64,000 nucleotides of DNA from NCBI RefSeq assembly GCF_036192275.1, contig NZ_CP108088.1, positions 7,674,001 through 7,738,000 on the forward strand, in the 5' to 3' direction. Of this stretch, positions 33,710 to 41,982 are shown one piece after another. Origin of the DNA: Streptomyces sp. NBC_00250 (GTDB taxonomy: Bacteria > Actinomycetota > Actinomycetes > Streptomycetales > Streptomycetaceae). The stretch's first letter is position 1. Each line of letters opens with the position of its first letter. The translations under genes and the position numbers were made by a program. Below the pieces are notes generated by a model. The model had not been told where the DNA came from. It saw only the letters and a list, made by a program, of their open reading frames with translations, and did no database searches.

Positions 33710-35134
33710 TCAGGCAGGCTTCGCCGAGTCCACGCCCGAGCGGGCCTTGCGCCACTCGCCGCGCGTGAAGTCGGGGATCTCCTGAGGCGCGCCCTGTGCC
33801 TTGATCGACGCGTGGCTCAGCGGCACCGGCGCCGTCCACGTGGCGGCGTCGTACACGTCGAAGTCCGGCACGAGGCCGAGCCGCATGCACTGCATCAGGC
33901 GGTAGATCATGATGTAGTCCATGCCGCCGTGACCGCCCGGCGGATCGGCGTGCTCCTTCCAGAGCCAGTGGTCGAACTCGGCCGCGTACGCCGAGAAGTC
34001 GGCCCACTGGTCGTCCTTGTGGTCCGGCTCCAGATAGATCCGGGCCGGGTAGTCCTCGAAGACGCCGCGGGTGCCGCCCAGGCTGTTGATCCTGCTGTAC
34101 GGGTGCGGGGTGGAGACGTCGTGCTCCAGGCGGATGACCCGGCCCTTGGCCGTCTGGATCAGGCTGATCGTCCGGTCGCTCCCGATGTACGACTCCTTCC
34201 AGCTGGGGTCGCCGGACGGCATGTGCTCCGCGCGGTACTCGGCGAGGCCGAGCGCCGGTGTGCCGAAGCTGCTGATGCTCACCGCCCGGTCGCCCCGGTT
34301 GACGTCCATGTAGTTGGCGACGGGACCGAAGCCGTGGTTGGGATAGAGGTCGCCCTTCAGCTGGGTGTGCCAGAGGCGGCGCCAGGGGCCCTCGTAGTAC
34401 GTGGGGGAGAACATCAGGCCGCGCAGATCGTGGTTGTACGCCCCCGCGCCGTGCAGCAGCGTGCCGAACTTGCCGGCGTGCGCCATCCGGAGCACCCGCA
34501 TCTCGTTCCGGCCGTAGCAGCAGTTCTCCAGCTGCATGCAGTGGCGGCGGGTCTGCTCCGACAGGTCGACGAGCTCCCACAGTTCGTCGAGCCGCATCGC
34601 GACCGGACACTCCACGCCGACGTGCTTGCCGTTCAGCATCGCCGCGCGGGCGATCGGGAAGTGGGTCTCCCAGGGCGTGGCCACGTACACGAGGTCGAGG
34701 TCGGTGCGGGCGCAGAGCTTCTCGTAGTCGTTCTCGCCGTTCGCGTAGACGGCGGGGGCGGGCTGCCCGGCGGCGACGACCTGAGCCGCGGCCCGTTCGG
34801 CCTTCTCGCGCACGGGGTCGCAGACGGCGTTCACCCGGACCCAGGGGTGCGACAGGAAGTGGCCGATCATGCTTGCGCCCCGGTTGCCGAAGCCGACGAT
34901 GCCGACCCGGACGGTGGAGCGGCCCGCGAAGGGGACGCCGGCCATGGTGGCTCCGAGGCGTTTCGGCGCGGCTGCGGCCCCGGCCGCCGGAGCGGCGGCC
35001 TGAGCGGCCGCCGGGGTCGCCGCCTCGGCGGCCGGGACGCCGAGGGCGCCGACACCGAGTCCCGCCCCCGCCGCGGCGGCGGTGGTCCTGAGGACTCTGC
35101 GGCGGCTCGGGTCGTGCGATGACTGCTCGTTCAT
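33710..35134 (-). CDS. Tat-exported Gfo/Idh/MocA protein, GH109 alpha-N-acetylgalactosaminidase type
   Basis: A 474-residue protein. The twin-arginine signal is [23 protein letters not shown], and export of a folded NAD-bound enzyme fits the Tat route. The Rossmann domain opens [15 protein letters not shown]. Blocks [57 protein letters not shown] and [14 protein letters not shown] match GH109 rather than sugar dehydrogenases. GH109 enzymes remove terminal alpha-GalNAc by an NAD-dependent redox mechanism. ATG 35134 has GGGAGG upstream. Its proximity to PNGase A suggests joint glycoprotein use. Confidence 0.87.
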   Translation of the reverse strand: MNEQSSHDPSRRRVLRTTAAAAGAGLGVGALGVPAAEAATPAAAQAAAPAAGAAAAPKRLGATMAGVPFAGRSTVRVGIVGFGNRGASMIGHFLSHPWVRVNAVCDPVREKAERAAAQVVAAGQPAPAVYANGENDYEKLCARTDLDLVYVATPWETHFPIARAAMLNGKHVGVECPVAMRLDELWELVDLSEQTRRHCMQLENCCYGRNEMRVLRMAHAGKFGTLLHGAGAYNHDLRGLMFSPTYYEGPWRRLWHTQLKGDLYPNHGFGPVANYMDVNRGDRAVSISSFGTPALGLAEYRAEHMPSGDPSWKESYIGSDRTISLIQTAKGRVIRLEHDVSTPHPYSRINSLGGTRGVFEDYPARIYLEPDHKDDQWADFSAYAAEFDHWLWKEHADPPGGHGGMDYIMIYRLMQCMRLGLVPDFDVYDAATWTAPVPLSHASIKAQGAPQEIPDFTRGEWRKARSGVDSAKPA

Positions 35135-35312
35135 GGAACCTCCCGGAGCTGTGGGCACGGCTGTTTCATGAATCCCGCACAGGACCCTGGCCCCGGTGGC
35201 CGATGGTGCGCAAGGGCGCCGATAGGACTCTTGCGACGGGTAGTTGGACTTTACTGTTCCGGATCTCGCGTCGAGCCGTACCGGGCGCCGACCCTCACTC
35301 GAACGTACGAAG

Positions 35313-35340
35313 GGCCCCTCACCACGAGGGGTGAGGGGCC
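35313..35340 (-). terminator. 11-bp-arm hairpin after the FAD/Fe-S oxidoreductase gene
   Basis: GGCCCCTCACC and GGTGAGGGGCC pair perfectly around ACGAGG, about 30 bases downstream of the minus-strand gene ending at 35368. The rest of the 233-base gap up to 35367 shows only the 5' region of the GH109-like gene. Confidence 0.65.
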
Positions 35341-35367
35341 GTCAGGAAGCGTCACGCCGAGGAGTGG

Positions 35368-38292
35368 TCAGGGCCGGGTCGCGTGCTCCAGGGCGAGGAG
35401 CACCGACCCGTAGCTCCGGCCCGTCGCCCGGTCCATCCCGATCTCGCACATCCGGTTGGCCGAGAGGTGCGCGTCGAACGGCCGGGCCGTCACCTCGGCC
35501 GCCTCACGGGCCGTCGCCGCGGCCGTCAGCTCCGGGTGCAGCATGCCCCGGTCGCCCGCGAAGGCGCAGCAGCCCGCGTCGGCGGGGACGACGACCTCGT
35601 CGGCGCAGGCCCGCGCGAGTTCCGTCAGCTTGTCCTCGTCGCCCAGGTGCCGCATCGAGCACGTCGGATGGACCACGGCGGAGCCGACCCGGCGGCGTAC
35701 GTCGAGCCGGGGGAGCAGCTCGTCCGCCGCCCACACCAGCGAGTCGACCACCGTCATCTCGGCGTGCAGCGCCCGGTTCTCCTCCGTCAGATACGGCACG
35801 ACCTCGTGCGCGATGCCGAGGGTGCACGAGGAGGCGTCCACGACCAGGGGCAGCGTCCCGCCCGCGGTCCAGCCCCAGGCCGCCTCGACGATCCGGTTCG
35901 CCATCACCTCGTTGCCGCGCTCGTACCCCTTGGAGTGCCAGATCGTCGCGCAGCACGTTCCGGCCACGTCGTCCGGGATCCACACCGGCTTCCCCGCGCG
36001 CGCGGACACGGCGACCACGGCCTCCGGGAGCGAGGGGCCCCGCTCGCCGTCCGGATTGCCGAAGATCCGGTTCACACAGGCCGGGTAGTAGACGGCGACC
36101 GCCGCGGGGCGGTGGGTGCGGGGCAGCCGCCGCGCCGCCGCGCCGGGGATCTCCGGCAGCCATGCCGGTACGAGGTCGGTGCTGACCGCCCGACGGGCCA
36201 GGCCCGTCACCGACGCCAGGACCCGGTCGCCGATCCGGTCCGCCGCGGCGACCGCGAGCCGCGCGGACGCCTCGGTCGCCCGGAAGTTCTTGGCGGCCAG
36301 CGCGGCGATCCGCTCCTCGCGCGAGGTGTGCCGCTCGTGCCGGAACTCCTTCATCAGGGCGCCCGTGTCGATCCCGACCGGACAGGCCAGCTTGCAGGTG
36401 GAGTCGCCCGCGCAGGTGTCGACGGCGTCGTAGCCGTACGACTCCAGGAGCCGGGCCTCGACCGGGGAGCCGTCCCGCTGCCGCATCATCTCCCGGCGCA
36501 GCACGATCCGCTGGCGCGGAGTGGTCGTCAGGTCGTGGCTGGGACAGGTCGGTTCGCAGAAGCCGCACTCGATGCAGGGATCGGCGATCAGCTCCACCGT
36601 GGGGATCGTCTTCAGCCCTCGCAGATGGGCGTGCGGGTCGCGGTCCAGGACGATCCGCGGGGCCAGCACCCCGTCGGGGTCGATGGCCTCCTTGACCCGC
36701 CACATCAGCTCGGTCGCCTTCGTCCCCCACTCCAGCTCCAGGAACGGCGCGATGTTGCGGCCGGTGGCGTGCTCCGCCTTCAGGGAGCCGTCGAAGCGCT
36801 CCACGGTCAGTTTGCAGAACTCGTCCATGAAGCCCGCGTACCGCTCGACGTCGGTGGGGTCGCCCGCGTCGAAGGCGAGGAGGAAGTGGAGGTTGCCGTG
36901 GGCCGCGTGACCGGCCACGGCCGCGTCGAATCCGTGCCGGGCCTGCAGGTCGAGCAGCGCCGCGCAGGCCTCCGCGAGCCGGGCCGGGGGCACCGCGAAG
37001 TCCTCGGTGATCAGGGTCGTACCGGAGGGGCGCGAGCCGCCGACCGCCGTCACGAAGGCCTTGCGGGCCTTCCAGTAGCCGGAGATCCTCTTCGGGTCGC
37101 GGGTGAACGCGTTCTCCACGGAGGCCACCGGGGCCACCAGATCGAGCCCGGCGAGCACCTTCTCCGCGGCCGCCTCGTACGCCCCGAGGGCCGACGTGTC
37201 GGGGGCCCGGAACTCGACGAGGAGCGCCGCCGTCTCCTTGGGCAGCTCCGCCCAGTCCGCGGGGACGCCGGCCACGCTCACCGAGGCCCGCAGCGTGTTG
37301 CCGTCCATCAGCTCCACGGCGAGCGCACCCGCCCCGTTGAACAGGGGCACCGCTTCCGCCGCCGCCGGCAGCGAGGGGAAGAAGAGCAGCGCCGAGGACA
37401 CCTGGCGGTCCAGCGGCAGCGTGTCGAAGACGACCTCGGAGATGAAGCCGAAGGTGCCCTCGGAGCCGACCATGAGGCCGCGCAGGATCTTCACCGGGGT
37501 GTCGCCGTCGAGGAAGGCGTCGAGCCGGTAGCCGTTGGTGTTCTTGATGGCGTACTTGGCGCGGATCCGGTCGGTCAGCTCGGTGTCCGCCTCGATCTCC
37601 GCCCTGAGCTCCATCAGCTCGGCGCAGAGCCGGGGCTCGGCGTGCGCCAGCGCCTCGTCGGCGGCCGGGTCGGCGGTGTCGACCACGGTCCCGCTCGGCA
37701 GCACGAAGGTGAGCGAGGAGACCGTCCGGTACGAGTTCCTCGTCGTCCCGGCCGTCATGCCCGAGGCGTTGTTGGCGACGACTCCGCCGATCGTGCAGGC
37801 GATGGCGCTGGCCGGATCGGGACCCAGGACCCGCCCGTGCGGGGCGAGTGCGGCGTTGGCCCGTACGACGGTGGTGCCGGGGCGGATCCGGGCGCGCGCG
37901 CCGCCGTCCAGGACCTCGACGCCCGCCCAGTGGCGGCGTACGTCGACCAGGATGTCCTCGCCCTGGGCCTGTCCGTTGAGACTGGTCCCGGCGGCCCGGA
38001 AGACCACCTCGCGTCCCTTTCCGTGCGCGTACGACAGGATCGTGGAGATGTCGTCGATGTCCTCGGCGACCACGACCACCTGCGGGACGAAGCGGTAGGG
38101 GCTGGCGTCGGAGGCGTACCGGACGAGGTCCGAGATCGTGGAGAGGACCTTCTCCGGACCCAGGAGCTCGGTGAGCTCCTGGCGCAGCCGCTTCGGCGTT
38201 CCCCGTGCCTGGAGCTCCGGCACGCGGTCCGGGGCCGGACTCCGCTTCGTACCGGGGCGAAGGGCCTGCGGGTTCGGCTCGAACAACGGCAT
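35368..38292 (-). CDS. FAD-binding and 4Fe-4S oxidoreductase (D-2-hydroxyacid dehydrogenase type)
   Basis: A 974-residue fusion. Residues about 50-280 form the FAD_binding_4 domain (VVVVAEDIDDISTILSYAH, VFRAAGTSLNGQAQGEDILVD, ACTIGGVVANNASGM). The FAD-oxidase C domain follows to about 560 (GHAAHGNLHFLLAFD, AEHATGRNIAP). Two ferredoxin-like motifs, CIECGFCEPTCPSHD and CAGDSTCKLACP, are then followed by CCG-type cysteine motifs (GTCCATIWHSKGYERGNEVM, HPTCSMRHLG, AGCCAFAGDRGM). Such proteins oxidise D-lactate or D-2-hydroxyglutarate into a quinone pool. The substrate here is inferred from the family only. A MarR gene lies just upstream. Confidence 0.9.
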   Translation of the reverse strand: MPLFEPNPQALRPGTKRSPAPDRVPELQARGTPKRLRQELTELLGPEKVLSTISDLVRYASDASPYRFVPQVVVVAEDIDDISTILSYAHGKGREVVFRAAGTSLNGQAQGEDILVDVRRHWAGVEVLDGGARARIRPGTTVVRANAALAPHGRVLGPDPASAIACTIGGVVANNASGMTAGTTRNSYRTVSSLTFVLPSGTVVDTADPAADEALAHAEPRLCAELMELRAEIEADTELTDRIRAKYAIKNTNGYRLDAFLDGDTPVKILRGLMVGSEGTFGFISEVVFDTLPLDRQVSSALLFFPSLPAAAEAVPLFNGAGALAVELMDGNTLRASVSVAGVPADWAELPKETAALLVEFRAPDTSALGAYEAAAEKVLAGLDLVAPVASVENAFTRDPKRISGYWKARKAFVTAVGGSRPSGTTLITEDFAVPPARLAEACAALLDLQARHGFDAAVAGHAAHGNLHFLLAFDAGDPTDVERYAGFMDEFCKLTVERFDGSLKAEHATGRNIAPFLELEWGTKATELMWRVKEAIDPDGVLAPRIVLDRDPHAHLRGLKTIPTVELIADPCIECGFCEPTCPSHDLTTTPRQRIVLRREMMRQRDGSPVEARLLESYGYDAVDTCAGDSTCKLACPVGIDTGALMKEFRHERHTSREERIAALAAKNFRATEASARLAVAAADRIGDRVLASVTGLARRAVSTDLVPAWLPEIPGAAARRLPRTHRPAAVAVYYPACVNRIFGNPDGERGPSLPEAVVAVSARAGKPVWIPDDVAGTCCATIWHSKGYERGNEVMANRIVEAAWGWTAGGTLPLVVDASSCTLGIAHEVVPYLTEENRALHAEMTVVDSLVWAADELLPRLDVRRRVGSAVVHPTCSMRHLGDEDKLTELARACADEVVVPADAGCCAFAGDRGMLHPELTAAATAREAAEVTARPFDAHLSANRMCEIGMDRATGRSYGSVLLALEHATRP

Positions 38293-38331
38293 GTCACGGC
38301 TCCCCTTCGGCGCGTCCCCGTGCCCGAGGGG

Positions 38332-38814
38332 TCAGCAGCCGCCCTCCGGGCCGGGGTCGACCAGGGCGGTCAGCAGACCCCCGAGCACCTCGCGCTGTGC
38401 GGCGGTCAATGGAGCAAGGATGTCCTCTGCGGCCGCCCGGCGCGCGCTGCGCAGCTCTCGCAGCGTGGCGCGGCCCGCGTCGGTGAGCTCGATCCGTACG
38501 ACCCGGCGGTTGCTCGGATCGGGCACCCTGCGCACCCGGTCGCCGGCCTCCAGGCCGTCGACGAGACTGGTCACCGCGCGCGGGACGACCTCCAGCCGGG
38601 CCGCCAGGTCGGCCATCCGGGGCGGCTCCCCGAAGTGCGCGACGGTGCGGAGCAGCCTGGACTGGGCGGGCGTGATGCCGACCGGCTCCAGGTGGCGTTT
38701 CTGGATGCGGTGCAGACGCCGGGTGAGGCGCAGCAGCTGCTCGGCGAGGAGGCCGTCGGCGTCGGGTTCCCCCGAACGGCCGCCGGGGCCGGTCGGGACG
38801 GCGGAGGTGCTCAT
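38332..38814 (-). CDS. MarR-family transcriptional regulator
   Basis: A 160-residue winged-helix regulator: LLRLTRRLHRIQKRHLEPVGITPAQSRLLRTVAHFGEPPRMADLAARLEVVPRAVTSLVDGLEAGDRVRRVPDPSNRRVVRIELTDAGRATL, the full MarR DNA-binding pattern with the Asp-x-Arg wing. It is divergent from an ABC exporter gene, the standard arrangement for a MarR repressor of a drug efflux pump, and lies 39 bases upstream of the FAD/Fe-S gene on the same strand. An inverted repeat sits in the divergent promoter. Confidence 0.9.
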   Translation of the reverse strand: MSTSAVPTGPGGRSGEPDADGLLAEQLLRLTRRLHRIQKRHLEPVGITPAQSRLLRTVAHFGEPPRMADLAARLEVVPRAVTSLVDGLEAGDRVRRVPDPSNRRVVRIELTDAGRATLRELRSARRAAAEDILAPLTAAQREVLGGLLTALVDPGPEGGC

Positions 38815-38838
38815 GCGGGAACAATATCAGGACCTGGT

Positions 38839-38863
38839 TCATTGTGAGCATAGGTAACAATGA
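38839..38863. promoter_or_regulatory. MarR operator candidate
   Basis: TCATTGT and ACAATGA form perfect seven-nt arms spaced by eleven bases. This A+T-rich island stands out in a very G+C-rich sequence and lies between the divergent marR and ABC exporter starts. TAAGAT just beyond could be a -10 for the exporter. Confidence 0.6.
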
Positions 38864-38904
38864 GCTAAGATCTCATCGGCATCGCCGAACCCTCGAAGGA
38901 GCCC

Positions 38905-40773
38905 ATGCGCCCCCACGACCAGTCCGACTGGACGCCCCCGCCCCGCGACTCCTCGCAGCCGAAGGAGCCCGCGCAGCTGCGGCGCATCCTGCGACTCTTC
39001 CGCCCCTACCGGGCCCGCCTGGTGCTCGTCGGCCTCCTGGTCGGCGCCGCCTCGCTCGTCACGGTCGCCTCACCCTTCCTGCTCAAGGAGATCCTCGACA
39101 CCGCGATCCCCCAGGGCCGCACCGGGCTGCTCAGCCTGCTCGCCCTCGGCATGATCGCCACCGCCGTGCTGACCAGCGTCTTCGGTGTGCTCCAGACCCT
39201 GATCTCCACCACCGTCGGCCAGCGCGTCATGCACGACCTGCGCACCGGGGTCTACGAGCAGCTCCAGCGGATGCCCCTCGCGTTCTTCACGCGCACGCGT
39301 ACCGGCGAGGTCCAGTCCCGCATCGCCAACGACATCGGCGGCATGCAGGCGACCGTGACCTCCACGGCCACCTCGCTCGTCTCCAACCTCACCGCCGTCG
39401 TCGCGACGGTCGTCGCCATGCTCGCCCTCGACTGGCGCCTCACCCTCGTCTCGCTGCTCCTGCTGCCCGTCTTCGTCTGGATCAGCCGGCGCGTCGGCCG
39501 TGAGCGCAAGCGGATCACCACCCAGCGCCAGAAGCAGATGGCCGCCATGGCCGCGACCGTCACCGAGTCCCTCTCGGTCAGCGGCATCCTGCTCGGCCGC
39601 ACCATGGGCCGTGCCGACTCCCTGACGAAGTCCTTCGCCGAGGAGTCCGAGCGCCTCGTCGACCTCGAAGTGCGCTCCTCCATGGCCGGACGGTGGCGGA
39701 TGTCCACCATCGGCATCGTCATGGCCGCCATGCCCGCCCTGATCTACTGGGCCGCCGGCATCGCCCTGGGCTCCGGCGGGGCCGCGATCTCGCTCGGCAC
39801 CCTCGTCGCGTTCGTCTCCCTCCAGCAGGGCCTCTTCCGGCCCGCCGTCAGCCTGCTCTCCACCGGCGTGCAGATGCAGACGTCCCTCGCGCTCTTCCAG
39901 CGCATCTTCGAGTACCTCGACCTGCCCGTGGACATCACCGAGCCCGCCGAGCCCGTCCGGCTCCGCGAGGTGCGCGGTGAGGTCGCCTTCGAGAAGGTCG
40001 ACTTCCACTACGACCCCGAGGGCGCCGGCCGTCCGACCCTCGACTCCGTCGAGCTGACCGTCCCCGCCGGGGGCAGCCTGGCCGTCGTCGGCCCCACCGG
40101 CTCCGGGAAGTCGACCCTCAGCTACCTGGTGCCGCGGCTGTACGACGTCACCGGCGGACGCGTCACCCTCGACGGGGTCGACGTCCGCGACCTGGACTTC
40201 GACACCCTCGCCCGCGCGGTCGGCGTCGTCTCCCAGGAGACGTACCTCTTCCACGCCTCCGTCGCCGACAACCTCCGCTTCGCCAAGCCGGACGCCAGCG
40301 ACGAGGAGATCGAGGCCGCCGCCCGAGCCGCCCAGATCCACGAGCACATCGCCTCGCTGCCCGAGGGGTACGACACCCTGGTCGGCGAGCGCGGCTACCG
40401 CTTCTCGGGCGGTGAGAAGCAGCGCCTCGCCATCGCCCGCACCATCCTGCGCGACCCGCCCGTACTGATCCTCGACGAGGCGACCAGCGCCCTCGACACC
40501 CGTACGGAGCACGCCGTGCAGCAGGCCATCGACGCCCTGTCGGCGGGCCGCACGACGATCACCATCGCCCACCGGCTCTCCACCGTCCGTGACGCCGACC
40601 AGATCGTCGTCCTGGAAGCGGGCCGGATCGCGGAGCGCGGCACGCACGACGAGCTGCTCGCCCGGGACGGGAAGTACGCGGCCCTGGTCCGCCGCGACGC
40701 CAGGAGGGCCGTGGACCTCACCGCCAAGGCCGAACAGGCGAACGTGGGAGCGGTTGTTCCCCAGAACGTGTGA
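38905..40773 (+). CDS. ABC exporter, fused permease-ATPase (homodimeric type)
   Basis: A 622-residue multidrug/lipid-type exporter. Six membrane helices span about residues 35-320, followed by an ATPase domain with Walker A VVGPTGSGKSTL, Q-loop VSQETYLFH, signature YRFSGGEKQRLAIARTIL, Walker B VLILDEATSALD and H-loop ITIAHRLST. All motifs are intact, so a homodimer can work alone. AAGGAG precedes ATG 38905. The divergent MarR gene and operator suggest drug- or metabolite-inducible expression. Confidence 0.93.
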   Translation: MRPHDQSDWTPPPRDSSQPKEPAQLRRILRLFRPYRARLVLVGLLVGAASLVTVASPFLLKEILDTAIPQGRTGLLSLLALGMIATAVLTSVFGVLQTLISTTVGQRVMHDLRTGVYEQLQRMPLAFFTRTRTGEVQSRIANDIGGMQATVTSTATSLVSNLTAVVATVVAMLALDWRLTLVSLLLLPVFVWISRRVGRERKRITTQRQKQMAAMAATVTESLSVSGILLGRTMGRADSLTKSFAEESERLVDLEVRSSMAGRWRMSTIGIVMAAMPALIYWAAGIALGSGGAAISLGTLVAFVSLQQGLFRPAVSLLSTGVQMQTSLALFQRIFEYLDLPVDITEPAEPVRLREVRGEVAFEKVDFHYDPEGAGRPTLDSVELTVPAGGSLAVVGPTGSGKSTLSYLVPRLYDVTGGRVTLDGVDVRDLDFDTLARAVGVVSQETYLFHASVADNLRFAKPDASDEEIEAAARAAQIHEHIASLPEGYDTLVGERGYRFSGGEKQRLAIARTILRDPPVLILDEATSALDTRTEHAVQQAIDALSAGRTTITIAHRLSTVRDADQIVVLEAGRIAERGTHDELLARDGKYAALVRRDARRAVDLTAKAEQANVGAVVPQNV

Positions 40774-40857
40774 TCGTGCCGGGATTCGTTGCTCAACTCC
40801 TCTACGACGTCGGATGATTGCGGTGCGCGATCGACGGGCTGCAGACCGTGACCGCGT

Positions 40858-40885
40858 GGTCCCACTGAAGCACCGGTCCCACTGA
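40858..40885 (+). repeat. 11-nt direct repeat upstream of the 19-codon ORF
   Basis: GGTCCCACTGA occurs at 40858-40868 and exactly again at 40875-40885, with centres 17 bases apart, in the 5' region of the small ORF at 40913. It could be a regulator site or chance duplication. Confidence 0.45.
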
Positions 40886-40912
40886 TGTACCTGTACGAGG
40901 AGAAGCACCACC

Positions 40913-40972
40913 ATGAACGTCATCACCAACCTGCTCGCCGGCGTCGTCCACTTCCTGGGCTGGCTCGTCTGA
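40913..40972 (+). CDS. 19-residue hydrophobic peptide
   Basis: ATG 40913 follows GAGGAG at ten bases and opens MNVITNLLAGVVHFLGWLV, then TGA. All but a few residues are hydrophobic, and the pattern suits a single membrane-inserting or amphipathic helix. The ribosome site is among the best in the window, and a hairpin at 40988 follows, so this is a self-contained transcription unit or a leader for mltG. It does not have the runs of one amino acid that mark attenuator peptides. I do not recognise a named family. A membrane-active or signalling peptide is conjecture. Confidence 0.65.
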   Translation: MNVITNLLAGVVHFLGWLV

Positions 40973-40987
40973 CGATCGCAGTGCCCC

Positions 40988-41026
40988 GGCGCCGTCGGTT
41001 CCCCGTCCCAGGGAGCCGGCGGCGCC
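40988..41026 (+). terminator. 16-bp-arm hairpin after the 19-codon ORF
   Basis: GGCGCCGTCGGTTCCC and GGGAGCCGGCGGCGCC pair at 14 of 16 positions around CGTCCCA, fifteen bases beyond the small ORF stop and before mltG. Confidence 0.65.
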
Positions 41027-41079
41027 GCCGCGTGCGCGGGTTCCCGGGATTCCCCCGCGCGGCGGGTTAGCGTGCGGCC

Positions 41080-41976
41080 ATGACGTACCGGCCGCCGTCC
41101 CCGTACGCACCCCCACGCCGCCGCCCCTCCCTTCCCCGGGGTCTCCGGCCGCCCCGTCGCCGTCCCCGGCTCACCCGGCGCGGGCGCCTCGCGCTGCTGC
41201 TCGGGGCCGTCGTCGCGGTGGCCGTGGCGATCACCCTCCCGCTGCTCCTGACGCGGGACGAACCGGCCGTCGAACAGCCCAGGCCGCTGCTCGTCCCCGA
41301 GGGTTGGCGGGCCGGCCAGGTCTACACGGCCGTCGACCGGGCGCTCGGACTGCCCGAAGGCACGGCACGGAAGACCGCGACCGCATCCGCCACCGCCCTC
41401 CCGCTGCCCGCGGAGGCCGGAGGCAACCCCGAGGGCTACCTCTTCCCGGCGACGTATCCCGTGCTCGACGCCACCACCCCCGACGGGCTGCTCCGCTTCA
41501 TGGTCGACACGGCCGGCAAGCGCTTCGGGGCCGCGCGGATCGTCGAGGGGGCGAAGGCGCACGGCATGAGCGTGTACGAGACGGTGATCGCCGCCAGCAT
41601 CGTCCAGGCCGAGGCCGACAACCCGGAGGACATGGCCAAGGTCGCCCGGGTCGTCCACAACCGGCTCGCCCGGGGCATGGCCCTGCAGATGGACTCGACC
41701 CTCAACTACGCGCTCGGCCGCAGCACCGTGGACACCACGTTCGAGGACACGCGGATCAAGAGCCCGTACAACACCTACGAGCGGAAGGGCCTGCCGCCGA
41801 CACCCATCGGCAACCCGGGGGACCAGGCCGTGGACGCGGTGATCCGGCCGGCGGACGGCGACTGGCTCTACTTCGTCACGGTGGCCCCGGGAGACACCCG
41901 CTTCACCGCCGACTACGCGGCCCACCAGGAGAACGTGGCCGAGTTCAACGCCAACCGGGGCGCCGAGAAGAACTGA
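41080..41976 (+). CDS. mltG: endolytic murein transglycosylase MltG (YceG-like)
   Basis: A 298-residue membrane-anchored protein. A Pro/Arg-rich cytoplasmic tail of about 35 residues is followed by one membrane helix (LALLLGAVVAVAVAITLPLLL) and the YceG domain. Conserved blocks are PEGYLFPATYPV, VIAASIVQAEADNPEDMAKVARVVHNRLARGMALQMDSTLNYALG with the catalytic Glu at about 178, and SPYNTYERKGLPPTPIGNPG. MltG cuts nascent glycan strands and limits their length. This is shorter than the Streptomyces housekeeping copy because the LysM-like part is reduced, so it is probably a paralogue. Confidence 0.88.
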   Translation: MTYRPPSPYAPPRRRPSLPRGLRPPRRRPRLTRRGRLALLLGAVVAVAVAITLPLLLTRDEPAVEQPRPLLVPEGWRAGQVYTAVDRALGLPEGTARKTATASATALPLPAEAGGNPEGYLFPATYPVLDATTPDGLLRFMVDTAGKRFGAARIVEGAKAHGMSVYETVIAASIVQAEADNPEDMAKVARVVHNRLARGMALQMDSTLNYALGRSTVDTTFEDTRIKSPYNTYERKGLPPTPIGNPGDQAVDAVIRPADGDWLYFVTVAPGDTRFTADYAAHQENVAEFNANRGAEKN

Positions 41977-41982
41977 GTCCCG

